15,500 nt of DNA from positions 1 to 15,500 of the forward strand of contig DLVS01000191.1 of the NCBI GenBank assembly GCA_003445095.1, written 5' to 3'. This DNA comes from Verrucomicrobiales bacterium. GTDB taxonomy: Bacteria; Verrucomicrobiota; Verrucomicrobiia; Limisphaerales; UBA9464. Under the pieces are notes generated by a model. The model was not told the origin of the DNA, did no database searches, and saw only the letters and a program-made list of their open reading frames with translations. Shown here piece after piece: positions 7,077-14,987 of this stretch (position 1 is its first letter; every line of letters starts with the position of its first letter). A program made the position numbers and the translations under genes.

Positions 7077-8225
7077 ATGAAGGCAAATCCATACGTGGCC
7101 AAATCAACAGGCAAGAATCGCCGCCCGGCGCGAGATTCGAGCGTGACCGTTCGCGGCCGACCCACCCCCCCGAAGGCCCAGGTCCGAGTCGCTCGCCCCG
7201 TCATCAGCCATGGTCGGGCCTCTCTATCTAATTCTAGAGCGAAAGCGCCCACTAACCGTACGGGTGCACGGACGATTTCTCTGATTCCTGACCAGGCCGG
7301 TCAGGCCGACGTAGCGCGCATTGCGTTGACGCCCGTCACAGAAGTGCCCCGCGTCCAGCCCGATCCGCAGCCCGAGCGAGTTCAGGCGCGTTGGGACGAA
7401 AATTCGTCACTCCGGCTCTATTTGCGCGAAGCCGTCGAGACCCCGTTGCTCACGGTTGCCGAAGAAGTCCAACTGGCCCATCGAGTCCAGGCCGGTGACG
7501 CTGCCGCCCGCGAACACATGATCAAGGCGAATCTGCGCTTGGTCGTAAAGATCGCGCGTGAATACGAAGATTACGGTTTGCCGCTGCTCGACCTGGTGAA
7601 CGAGGGCAATATCGGCCTGATGCGGGCCGTGGAACGCTTTGACCCCACTAAGGGTGCCAAGTTATCCACGTATGCAGCCTGGTGGATTAAGCAGTCCATC
7701 AAGCGCGCTTTGTCCAACCAAGTGAAAGCGATCCGGCTGCCCATTCATTTGGTGCAGCAAATCGCCCAAATGCGCCGCGCTGAGACCGCCTTCGAGGCGC
7801 GCAACGGTCGGCCGCCCCGAGACTCCGAACTCGCCGTCGTTCTGAACGTCAGCGAGGACGACATCCTGCACTGGCGGGAAAGTGCCACCGTGGGAACGAC
7901 CTCCCTGGAGGCTCCACTCGGCAATGATCCTGATGCGGGGCGCGTGGCGGATTTAGTTCCGGACGACAATGCGGCAATGCCCTGGAGCTCGGTCAGTGAG
8001 GAGACCAATGCCGAACTTATCCGAGAGCTGGTGGGGACGTTGAATCCTCGCGAGCAGAAAATTCTCCGGGAACGTTTCGCGCTCGATGGCGGCGAACCGC
8101 GGACGCTGGAGGAGATTGGTGTCGATTTCGGGCTTACCCGGGAGCGTATCCGGCAGTTGGAAGCGGCCGCCCTGCGTAAGCTGCGGGATCGCATTGAGAG
8201 CCGCGAACGCCTCAATCCAGCTTAA
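7077..8225 (+). CDS. RNA polymerase sigma-70 family sigma factor (RpoD/RpoS-like)
   Basis: This 382-residue protein directs RNA polymerase to promoters. Residues 1-105 are low-complexity, rich in Arg, Lys, Pro, Ser and Thr, with no recognisable region 1.1. Region 1.2 starts at ~107 (DENSSLRLYLREA). Region 2 (about 150-210) carries ANLRLVVKIA, LLDLVNEGNIGLMRAVERFD and TYAAWWIKQSIKRAL for -10 recognition and strand opening. Region 3 covers LPIHLVQQIAQMRRAE onward, and region 4 ends with the helix-turn-helix LEEIGVDFGLTRERIRQLE for -35 contact. Size and missing region 1.1 point to a group 2 (RpoS-like) factor rather than the main RpoD, though that is inference. The start ATG 7077 has no clear Shine-Dalgarno site, so the basic tail might begin later. 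A strong terminator follows the stop. Confidence 0.93.
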   Translation: MKANPYVAKSTGKNRRPARDSSVTVRGRPTPPKAQVRVARPVISHGRASLSNSRAKAPTNRTGARTISLIPDQAGQADVARIALTPVTEVPRVQPDPQPERVQARWDENSSLRLYLREAVETPLLTVAEEVQLAHRVQAGDAAAREHMIKANLRLVVKIAREYEDYGLPLLDLVNEGNIGLMRAVERFDPTKGAKLSTYAAWWIKQSIKRALSNQVKAIRLPIHLVQQIAQMRRAETAFEARNGRPPRDSELAVVLNVSEDDILHWRESATVGTTSLEAPLGNDPDAGRVADLVPDDNAAMPWSSVSEETNAELIRELVGTLNPREQKILRERFALDGGEPRTLEEIGVDFGLTRERIRQLEAAALRKLRDRIESRERLNPA

Positions 8226-8249
8226 GCTTGTCCAATACAAAAATGATGC

Positions 8250-8279
8250 AAACGCCACTTCGGGTGGCGTTTTTCTTTT
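8250..8279 (+). terminator. Rho-independent terminator after the sigma-factor gene
   Basis: AAACGCCAC (8250-8258) pairs perfectly with GTGGCGTTT (8264-8272) around a TTCGG loop, and a TTTTCTTTT tract follows. It begins 25 bases after the sigma-factor stop codon and isolates that gene from the GH32 gene. Confidence 0.92.
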
Positions 8280-8333
8280 GCTCGAATGGGGTTCCGAGCA
8301 AACTCGGCGCTACAAATTACCCCTGCGCTTCGG

Positions 8334-8339
8334 CATAAT
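8334..8339 (+). promoter_or_regulatory. Possible -10 element for the GH32 gene
   Basis: CATAAT (8334-8339) matches five of six bases of the TATAAT consensus. It lies between the sigma-factor terminator and the GTG starts at 8347 and 8353. The expected -35 position (8311-8316, TACAAA) matches poorly. If used, transcription would begin at about 8346, making the mRNA leaderless or nearly so. A CCGAG-CAAA-CTCGG hairpin (8294-8307) lies upstream. Confidence 0.3.
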
Positions 8340-8352
8340 TCTACGTGTGTTT

Positions 8353-10353
8353 GTGGTTCATCGTTACCGCGCCGGATTGCTCGTCGGGCTGATGTGGATT
8401 GGGCTAACGCGAGTCGTTGCCGCCGATCGATTGCTTGCCGATTTTGAAGGATCGGATTTCGCCGGCTGGGTCGCTACCGGCACTGCCTTTGGAACCGGTC
8501 CGGCCCTCGGGACGCTGATGGATCAAGCACCGGTGAACGGCTTCCGAGGACAAGGTCTCGCTAACTCTTTTCACGGCGGTGACAAGGCCGTAGGAACCTT
8601 AAAATCTCCCGACTTCGACGTGGACCAGCGTTTCCTGAATTTCCTCATCGGAGGCGGCGAAGTTGTCGGCAAGACTTGTGTCAATCTGGTGGTAGACGGG
8701 CAGGTGGTTCGGTCGGCAACGGGGCGCGACGAGGAGTCACTGACCACGATCACTTTTGATCTCGACGAATTCGTCGGAAAACGAGCTCGCCTGGAAATTG
8801 TCGATAACGAACCGGGCGGCTGGGGGCATATCACCGCGGATCACTTTGTGCTGAGCGATCGCGCCGCAGTCCCTCCCTATGTGCAAAACCTGAAAACGCC
8901 GGAGGAATACTTGGAGACGCTGCGACCTCAATTCCATTTCACCGCTCGCTCCAATTGGTTGAACGATCCCAACGGCCTCGTATTTCACGCCGGCGAATAC
9001 CATTTGTTTTACCAACACAACCCCTTCGGCCGCGAATGGGGCAACATGACTTGGGCACACTCGGTCAGCAGCAATCTCGTCAATTGGACCCCACTCGCCT
9101 TGGCCCTCAAGCCGGATCGATTAGGCACGATGTTCAGTGGTTCGGCCGTCGTGGATCGCGAGAATACCGGGGGTTTTCAAGTGGGTTCGGAACCCGCGTT
9201 GGTCGCGATCTACACCGCAGCCGGCGGCTCCAGCGACGAGTCCAAAGGTCACCCATTCACTCAATGTCTCGCCTACTCCAACGATCGCGGCCGGACCTGG
9301 ACCAAGTTCTCGGGGAATCCCGTGCTGACCAATCTTGGCGTCGGGGACCGCGATCCGAAGGTATTCTGGCATGTTCCCACCCGACATTGGGTTATGCCGC
9401 TCTACGTCGGCGTAAAGGATCCCCATCGCCCGGACCGCTCGCTGGGAGAAAGGCACGTCAAACCCGAATTGCGTCTGTTTACCTCGCCGGATCTCAAATC
9501 CTGGACCCAAACCAGCGTCTTCCCCGAGGAACTTTATGAATGTCCGGGCCTGGTGGAATTGCCGGTGGACGGCGACCCCAAGAACACTCGTTGGGTCGTG
9601 TGGGGTGCCGACGGCCGATATTGGATTTGCCGATTCGACGGGAGAACACTGACTCCGGAGTCGGGCCCTCACATGGCCGACTTCGGCGCAAATTATTACG
9701 CCGCCCAAACGTGGGACGATTTGCCCCAAAGCCGGGTTGTGCAGATCGGTTGGATGCGCGGCGGGAAATATCCCGACATGCCCTTCAATGGGCAGATGGG
9801 CTTTCCTGTCGAGCTGACTCTGCAAACGTCGGCCGATGGGCTTCGGCTCGTGAAGTGGCCGGTGCGCGAGATTCGGGATCTCTTCACCAGCGTCTTGCGC
9901 GAAGATCTTCCCCGCCCACTCCGTCCCGGAAGTTACGCGCTCCCTGGCGCAGCCCGCGAATTGATGGATCTAGAATTCGAGTTCCGACCCGGCCTGGCGA
10001 CGTCCGTGACGCTCGAAGTGCGAGGTCAAGCCATTGTCTGGAGCGCGAATCCCGGTTCCTTGGCCATGCACGGCCAGACGATTCCGTTGCGGCCTGCTTC
10101 TGAAACCACCGGCCGTCGATCCGAATTCTCAGCGCCGTGGGGCCCAGACTTTGTGCCTTGGACCGACAGCATTCGGATCCGAGTCCTCTTAGACCGCACT
10201 TCGGTCGAGTTGTTCGCCAACGGAGGGATCGCCGTCGCGTCATTTTGTTTCGTGCCGGAGAAGGCTCCGGAAACCTCGATCACAGTGGCGGGAGGCGACG
10301 TTGCTCGTGCTCGGGTAACCACTCGCCAACTTAAATCAGCCTGGCGCCCGTAG
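8353..10353 (+). CDS. Exported GH32 beta-fructosidase / levanase
   Basis: Glycoside hydrolase family 32 enzymes cleave beta-fructosides such as sucrose, inulin and levan. From GTG 8353 the protein has 666 residues: a signal peptide (VHRYRAGLLVGLMWIGLT, cleavage near VVAA-DR), an N-terminal beta domain (~27-175, LLADFEG to FVLSD) seen in some GH32 enzymes, the five-bladed propeller, and a C-terminal beta-sandwich ending in VELFANGG. The catalytic residues are present: WLNDPNG with nucleophile Asp205, RDPK with transition-state Asp334, and ECPG with acid/base Glu396. WLNDPNG with FYQHNP points to the SacC/levanase branch. The frame stays open to 8086, but that extension overlaps the sigma gene and reads through the terminator, so a GTG at 8353 (or 8347) is preferred. 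No transporter or fructokinase gene lies beside it. Exact fructan preference is not readable. Confidence 0.9.
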   Translation: MVHRYRAGLLVGLMWIGLTRVVAADRLLADFEGSDFAGWVATGTAFGTGPALGTLMDQAPVNGFRGQGLANSFHGGDKAVGTLKSPDFDVDQRFLNFLIGGGEVVGKTCVNLVVDGQVVRSATGRDEESLTTITFDLDEFVGKRARLEIVDNEPGGWGHITADHFVLSDRAAVPPYVQNLKTPEEYLETLRPQFHFTARSNWLNDPNGLVFHAGEYHLFYQHNPFGREWGNMTWAHSVSSNLVNWTPLALALKPDRLGTMFSGSAVVDRENTGGFQVGSEPALVAIYTAAGGSSDESKGHPFTQCLAYSNDRGRTWTKFSGNPVLTNLGVGDRDPKVFWHVPTRHWVMPLYVGVKDPHRPDRSLGERHVKPELRLFTSPDLKSWTQTSVFPEELYECPGLVELPVDGDPKNTRWVVWGADGRYWICRFDGRTLTPESGPHMADFGANYYAAQTWDDLPQSRVVQIGWMRGGKYPDMPFNGQMGFPVELTLQTSADGLRLVKWPVREIRDLFTSVLREDLPRPLRPGSYALPGAARELMDLEFEFRPGLATSVTLEVRGQAIVWSANPGSLAMHGQTIPLRPASETTGRRSEFSAPWGPDFVPWTDSIRIRVLLDRTSVELFANGGIAVASFCFVPEKAPETSITVAGGDVARARVTTRQLKSAWRP

Positions 10354-10586
10354 CCTCGGTTCCTGGTAATCCGAACCTCCATGATTTGGCCGTGTATCGC
10401 CAACATGAACCCGGTAGGGCTGTCGCGCTGCGGCGGCCCCCTTCTACGGCCCGGCCTTTCGAAAGGAACGTGCGCGAAGAATTCGACGCGTCACAGCGAA
10501 AGTGGGAGAGCTCTGTTCCAGCAGAGCCAGTCTGTGTTCCAGGATTTTCGCGTCGCCGACGGTCTCATTTGGTCCACACTTCCCCA

Positions 10587-11078
10587 GTGAAGGCCTCAAG
10601 GCGATTCAACGCGCGATGGCTGGTCAATTCGGGCGCACTCGCCTGTCTTATCCTGGCGGATACGGGTTGCGTGAATGCACCGGTTTCCCGTTCACCTGCT
10701 TCATCCGCCGAAGCACAAATTAAAACGGTCCTGCAAAACCAGGTCCTAGCCTGGAACAGCGGCGACCTCATCGGATTCATGGACGGTTACGCGCGCTTGG
10801 ACACGACCCGCTTCGTTTCCGGAGGCACGGTGACTCAAGGCTGGCAGACCGTGTTTGATCGGTATCGCGCCCGTTACACCAACGCCGCAACGATGGGCCA
10901 TGTCGTATTCTCTGAGGTGCAGGTCGAAATGTTGTCCGCCGACGCCGGATTCGTCACCGGCGCTTGGCAGTTAGCACGAACCGGCGATGCGCCGAGCGGA
11001 AGGTTCACCCTGCTGTTTCGGCGTTTGTCCGGCGGCTGGCGGATCGTATACGATCACACCTCGGCCGCGGAACCGTGA
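10587..11078 (+). CDS. SnoaL/DUF4440-like small protein with possible lipoprotein signal
   Basis: From GTG 10587 this is a 163-residue protein. Its N-terminus (VKASRRFNARWLVNSGALAC, then LILADTGC) has a basic region, a hydrophobic core and a Cys that could be lipidated, although Asp at -3 departs from the usual lipobox. Residues ~50-160 have the cone-shaped NTF2-like fold signature: IKTVLQNQVLAWNSGDLIGF, a run of beta strands, and a final WRIVYDHTS strand close to DUF4440/SnoaL proteins, whose members are enzymes, ligand-binding modules or of unknown role. No catalytic residues can be assigned. The frame is open upstream to an ATG at 10386, but the added 67 residues are Arg/Pro-rich and not signal-like, so the later GTG is chosen. 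It lies between GH32 and nrdJ with no obvious link to either. Confidence 0.7.
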   Translation: MKASRRFNARWLVNSGALACLILADTGCVNAPVSRSPASSAEAQIKTVLQNQVLAWNSGDLIGFMDGYARLDTTRFVSGGTVTQGWQTVFDRYRARYTNAATMGHVVFSEVQVEMLSADAGFVTGAWQLARTGDAPSGRFTLLFRRLSGGWRIVYDHTSAAEP

Positions 11079-11126
11079 GCGGTCGAGGATGTTCCGGGCT
11101 ATCGTTCACTTTTCTCTTAAATGTGC

Positions 11127-11154
11127 TTGTCACCACAATATGTGGTGTCATCAT
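11127..11154 (+). promoter_or_regulatory. Candidate nrdJ promoter
   Basis: TTGTCA (11127-11132, five of six to the -35 consensus) and CATCAT (11149-11154, four of six to -10) are separated by 16 bp. The spacer is exactly the first candidate NrdR box, as expected for a repressor-blocked promoter. The predicted transcript would start near 11161, leaving a leader of about 145 nt. Confidence 0.45.
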
Positions 11155-11180
11155 GATTCTCCATCCACTATTAGATGGGT
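11133..11180 (+). promoter_or_regulatory. Tandem NrdR-box operator
   Basis: Box 1 (11133-11148, CCACAATATGTGGTGT) agrees with 13 of 16 positions of the NrdR consensus as I recall it (about ACACWATATATWGTGT) and sits in a perfect CACCACA-ATA-TGTGGTG palindrome (11131-11147). Box 2 (11165-11180, CCACTATTAGATGGGT) agrees with 10 of 16. The 16-bp linker puts the boxes 32 bp apart, three helical turns, the known arrangement for the ATP-cone repressor NrdR. The site lies in front of nrdJ. nrdR itself is not in the window. Confidence 0.68.
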
Positions 11181-11306
11181 GGCTACCACCACCAAACTTT
11201 AGCGAATTGCGCTCTTTTTTGCCAATTTTCCCGCCCGTCATCGCCCTCGGATCCCTGGTGGGATTCCGTCGAGGCGCTGGCCGGTGGGAGACAACTCCAA
11301 CCTCCC

Positions 11307-14300
11307 ATGATTGACGCCCACGATTCGATTGTGTCGGCTCCCCCGGTGAAACGCGCCCGTCGCGGAGCAAAGCCCACCCTCACGGACCGCCGGTCCACTC
11401 GGACCAGCGCCAAGCCGGCGAAGTCCAAACTTAAATTCACTCGGGTTTTCAGTGATCCCGCGGTCAAACCGTTCGACCAGATCGAGTGGGAACGCCGCAC
11501 TGCCGAAATTACGGACGACACAGGAAAAGCAGTTTTCAAACAAGAGAACGTCGAAGTTCCCAAGTTCTGGTCCCAACTCGCGACCAAAGTCGTTTGTTCG
11601 AAGTATTTTTACGGCGATCCCCAGAAGCCCGGCGAGCGCGAGTACTCGGTCCGCCAGCTCATTCACCGAGTCACCCGCACCATCGCCGATTGGGGAATTG
11701 CGGACGGCTATTTCAGCGCGGCCGACGGAGAAGTGTTCTACGAAGAGTTGACTTGGCTCTGTGTGAATCAGTTCGGCGCCTTCAATTCACCGGTTTGGTT
11801 CAATGTGGGCCTCTTTCATCAATACGGCGTGGGCAAGCACAGCGACCGCGGGAACTGGTACTGGGACCGTCAAGCCAAGGAAGCTCGCCGCGCTTCGACC
11901 TCTTACGAGTATCCCCAAGGCAGCGCCTGCTTCATCCAGTCGGTGGAAGACAACATGGAGAGCATCATGGAGCTCGCCTACTCTGAAGCGATGCTCTTCA
12001 AGTACGGCTCGGGGACCGGCACTGATCTCACTCCCATTCGCAGTTCCAAGGAGAAGCTCTCCGGCGGTGGTCGGCCCAGTGGTCCGATGAGTTTCTTAAA
12101 GGTCTATGATCAGGTGGCCAACGTGGTGAAATCAGGTGGCAAGACCCGTCGCGCCGCGAAGATGAACACCATCCGCGATTGGCACGGCGACATTGAAGAA
12201 TTCATCACCGCCAAGATGAAAGAAGAGCGTAAAGCCTGGGCGCTGATCGAGCAGGGCTATGATGGTTCCTTCAACGGCGAAGCGTACGGTTCGGTGATGT
12301 ATCAGAACGAGAATTTGTCCGTTCGCGTTTCCGATGAATTCATGCAGGCGGCTCTCGACGGCAAAACCTGGTGCACTCGTTCAGTCACCAGCGGAAAGGT
12401 TCTGGAAGAGAAAGACGCTTCAAAGTTGCTCGACCTGATTGCCGAAGGCACGTGGGTGTGTGGTGATCCCGGACTCCAATACGACGGCGCGATTCAAAAG
12501 TGGCACACCTGCAAAGGCACTGAGCCGATCCACAGCACCAACCCTTGTTCCGAATATGTCTTCCTCAACAACACCGCATGCAACCTGGCGTCACTGAACC
12601 TGATGAAGTTCAAGCGCCCGGACAGTTCGTTTGATGTGGACCGGTTCAAAGCGGCCGCTCGAATTTATATCACGGCCCAGGAAATTCTCGTGGACAACGC
12701 GAGCTATCCCACCAAAGACATCGCCGAGAATTCACATATCTTCCGGACCCTAGGCCTCGGTTACGCCAACTTGGGTTCGCTGATTATGAGTTACGGACTG
12801 GCCTACGATTCGGACGAAGGCCGTGCCTTGGCTGGGGCCCTCACGTCGATCATGACTGGCGAGGCCTACGAGCAAAGCGCTGAAATTGCCAGCATCATGG
12901 GCGCGTTTGCCGGCTATCACAACTCGCGCTGCGCCGGTGTGGCAAAGCCGATCGCTAAAGACAATGTCGCCTCAATGCTGGAAGTCATCCGCCAACATCG
13001 CGATGCAGTGGAGCAGATTCAGCCGAGCCGCGACTTCGCCTATCTCAAGGATGAAGCTCGCGCCACTTGGGCCAGCGCCCTGGCTCGTGGACAAGCCGCC
13101 GGATATCGCAACGCGCAAGTCACCGTGCTCGCGCCCACCGGAACGATCGCCTTCTTGATGGATTGCGACACCACGGGCATCGAGCCCGACATTGCACTAG
13201 TGAAGTACAAACTGCTCGCGGGCGGTGGCTCGCTGAAGATGGTCAATCGCACCGTGCCTGAGGCGCTCCGTCGCTTGGGTTACACCGCGAGCCAAATCAC
13301 TGCCATTGAGCAACACATCGAGCGGCATGACACCATCGAAGATGTCACCGGAGAAGACGGCGCCGTAACGACCAGCGGCCTGCGCCCCGAGCACTTGCCG
13401 GTGTTCGATTGCGCGTTCAAGGCCTTCAAAGGCCAACGCAGCATTCAATATAAGGCGCACCTCGGTATGATGGCTGCCACCCAGCCGTTCATCTCGGGCG
13501 CTATTTCGAAGACGGTCAATCTCCCCGCCGAAGCGACCGCAGATGATATTCGCAATGCCTATGTGGACGCCTGGAAGCTTGGCCTTAAGTGCGTGGCGAT
13601 CTATCGGGACGGCTCCAAGCGCAGTCAGCCGCTGAACACCAAGAAGACCAACGAAGGGGGCAGCGCCCAACTGGCCGCGACGGGTGGAAACTTGGAAGGG
13701 CGCCTCGCGGAACTCGAATCCGAAGTCGGCCGACTCCGCGGAATGTCCGCTCCTTTGGCACGCCGGCGTCTGCCCGACACCCGGGCGGCCTACACTCACA
13801 AATTCGAGATCGCTGGCCACGAAGGCTACATGACCGTCGGTATTTTTGAAGACGGCCAACCCGGCGAACTGTTCGTCACGATGGCCAAGGAAGGCAGTAC
13901 CATTGGCGGACTGATGGATACCATCGGCGCGCTAACTTCGCTAGCGCTGCAATATGGCGTGCCGTTGGAAGGGCTCGTGAAGAAGTTCGCCCATCAGCGT
14001 TTCGAGCCTAGCGGATTCACCCGCAATCCCGACATTCGCAACGCTTCATCCATCATCGACTACGTCTTCCGTTGGATGGCCTGCCAGTTCATTCCTGGCT
14101 ATCGGGAGGCGACTTCGCCGCACGCGTTGCAGCCGGAGCTCGCGCTGCCCGGCGTCGCGGCTGAAGAGAAGAAAGCAGTCAACCGCCCGGTGTCGGAACT
14201 CGCCCTGGTGGAAGACGAAGCCACCGAGGTTTCCGCCACCGCTGCACCCGCCACTCGGAATAGCGCGACGGGGTCCAAGGCGGCTACGGCGAGTTCAAAG

Positions 14301-14432
14301 CCCTTGGCGGAACTTGGTTTTGCCGGCAATCCCGAAGGGAAAGTCTGCACGAACTGCGGCAGCACCAAGGTTCAGAAGTCGGGTACATGCCACACCTGTT
14401 TGAACTGCGGCACCAGCCTGGGCTGCTCGTAA
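11307..14432 (+). CDS. nrdJ: Adenosylcobalamin-dependent (class II) ribonucleotide reductase
   Basis: NrdJ reduces ribonucleotides to deoxyribonucleotides using adenosylcobalamin as radical source, in the cytoplasm and without oxygen or a small subunit. From ATG 11307 it has 1041 residues. Residues 1-45 are a basic Arg/Lys/Ser/Thr tail. The barrel holds the redox pair Cys208 (GSACFIQ) and Cys425 (NNTAC), and NPCSE (412-416) supplies Asn412, the thiyl Cys414 and Glu416. Phosphate is held by APTGT (609-613). A linker with a short coiled coil (LEGRLAELESEVGRLRG) leads to a TSCPD-type domain (about 830-930), then a low-complexity spacer and a Cys cluster (1014, 1017, 1028, 1031, 1034, 1040), used as a zinc or thiol-relay tail in this family. 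No N-terminal ATP cone is apparent. The frame runs upstream to 11175, across the operator, so ATG 11307 is preferred. A terminator follows. Confidence 0.96.
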   Translation: MIDAHDSIVSAPPVKRARRGAKPTLTDRRSTRTSAKPAKSKLKFTRVFSDPAVKPFDQIEWERRTAEITDDTGKAVFKQENVEVPKFWSQLATKVVCSKYFYGDPQKPGEREYSVRQLIHRVTRTIADWGIADGYFSAADGEVFYEELTWLCVNQFGAFNSPVWFNVGLFHQYGVGKHSDRGNWYWDRQAKEARRASTSYEYPQGSACFIQSVEDNMESIMELAYSEAMLFKYGSGTGTDLTPIRSSKEKLSGGGRPSGPMSFLKVYDQVANVVKSGGKTRRAAKMNTIRDWHGDIEEFITAKMKEERKAWALIEQGYDGSFNGEAYGSVMYQNENLSVRVSDEFMQAALDGKTWCTRSVTSGKVLEEKDASKLLDLIAEGTWVCGDPGLQYDGAIQKWHTCKGTEPIHSTNPCSEYVFLNNTACNLASLNLMKFKRPDSSFDVDRFKAAARIYITAQEILVDNASYPTKDIAENSHIFRTLGLGYANLGSLIMSYGLAYDSDEGRALAGALTSIMTGEAYEQSAEIASIMGAFAGYHNSRCAGVAKPIAKDNVASMLEVIRQHRDAVEQIQPSRDFAYLKDEARATWASALARGQAAGYRNAQVTVLAPTGTIAFLMDCDTTGIEPDIALVKYKLLAGGGSLKMVNRTVPEALRRLGYTASQITAIEQHIERHDTIEDVTGEDGAVTTSGLRPEHLPVFDCAFKAFKGQRSIQYKAHLGMMAATQPFISGAISKTVNLPAEATADDIRNAYVDAWKLGLKCVAIYRDGSKRSQPLNTKKTNEGGSAQLAATGGNLEGRLAELESEVGRLRGMSAPLARRRLPDTRAAYTHKFEIAGHEGYMTVGIFEDGQPGELFVTMAKEGSTIGGLMDTIGALTSLALQYGVPLEGLVKKFAHQRFEPSGFTRNPDIRNASSIIDYVFRWMACQFIPGYREATSPHALQPELALPGVAAEEKKAVNRPVSELALVEDEATEVSATAAPATRNSATGSKAATASSKPLAELGFAGNPEGKVCTNCGSTKVQKSGTCHTCLNCGTSLGCS

Positions 14433-14468
14433 CTGAGTCTCAGTGGTTGGGTCGGTACACATAAGAAG

Positions 14469-14504
14469 CGGGAGTTCGTGATGCGCGAACTCCCGTTTTT
14501 GTTT
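14469..14504 (+). terminator. Rho-independent terminator after nrdJ
   Basis: CGGGAGTTCG (14469-14478) and CGAACTCCCG (14486-14495) form a perfect 10-bp stem with a 7-base loop, followed by TTTTTGTTTT. It begins 37 bases after the nrdJ stop. On the minus strand the T-tract is poor, so it mainly serves nrdJ. Confidence 0.93.
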
Positions 14505-14505
14505 T

Positions 14506-14742
14506 GGAGTGCGGTGACCAGCGTCCGCGACGACACCGCTTCGGAACGACGCGCCAAATGCTACCATCGGCACCGATTGTTCGCGTCAGGTCAGGCCATG
14601 CACCCAGGTGGAACGAGACGGCGCTTACCGTCGTCCCTGTTTTGGTGACGGTCAGCGCTCCGCCCGCGGCCATAGGCAACATGCTAAATCAGCAGCTCCG
14701 CGGAGCCTTCGCCGCCTTACCCCAAATAATTAGCACTCCAAC
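14506..14742. other. Convergent intergenic spacer, no gene seen
   Basis: These 237 bases lie between the nrdJ terminator and the end of the minus-strand I9-like gene. Open frames exist on both strands but look random. A 12-bp perfect palindrome, GCTCCGCGGAGC (14695-14706), is present about 37 bases beyond the I9-like stop; it lacks a T-tract on the minus strand, so it is at best a weak terminator. Confidence 0.4.
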
Positions 14743-14982
14743 TTACCGGCCTTTGAGTTTGGGCCGCGGATCCGGCAACGGAATCGTTCGCTCCGGTGTG
14801 AGCGACCAAGACGGCATTTCATTTACGAAGCGTTTCAGCGTGGCTTCGGGCGATTCGACCAACAGCATGCGCGCTGATGAATCAACGACCCGCAGCTCCG
14901 GCAGCGCCCGAATGCGTTGATATTCGTCGGCGCTAGGCTCGCCCTCGCCAGTAAAGCGGAGAATGAATCGGCCCTTGGGCAT
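14743..14982 (-). CDS. Small I9-like protein, probable subtilase inhibitor or chaperone
   Basis: This 79-residue protein starts 5 nt after the subtilase stop codon on the same strand, so the two are almost certainly cotranscribed. It has no signal peptide or membrane helix. The predicted order is strand (GRFILRFTG), helix (SADEYQRIRALP), strand (LRVVDSSA), strand (RMLLVES), helix (ATLKRFVNEMP), strand (WSLTPERTI), then a Pro/Lys tail. That beta-alpha-beta-beta-alpha-beta order is the fold of subtilisin propeptides (inhibitor family I9), which bind the active site through their C-terminal end and help the protease fold. A stand-alone version beside its protease fits an inhibitor or intermolecular chaperone. 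The homology is inferred from pattern and position, not from a strong motif. A GAGGGG element lies about 14 nt upstream of the ATG. Confidence 0.62.
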   Translation of the reverse strand: MPKGRFILRFTGEGEPSADEYQRIRALPELRVVDSSARMLLVESPEATLKRFVNEMPSWSLTPERTIPLPDPRPKLKGR

Positions 14983-14987
14983 ATTGG

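Noticed and set aside
8086..8352. Upstream extension of the GH32 frame
   Set aside because: It overlaps the sigma-factor gene, reads through its terminator, and would bury the signal peptide.
10386..10586. Upstream extension of the SnoaL-like frame
   Set aside because: The added residues are Arg/Pro-rich and would put the hydrophobic signal in the middle of the protein.
11175..11306. Upstream extension of the nrdJ frame
   Set aside because: It crosses part of the probable operator and leader and does not resemble NrdJ N-termini.
11079..11306. Cobalamin riboswitch before nrdJ
   Set aside because: No recognisable B12-box sequence, and the NrdR boxes occupy the start of the region.
14440..14682. 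80-codon minus-strand open frame
   Set aside because: It runs through the nrdJ terminator hairpin and has no recognisable protein character.
14504..14920. 138-codon plus-strand open frame
   Set aside because: It overlaps the I9-like gene in antisense, and its composition looks random.
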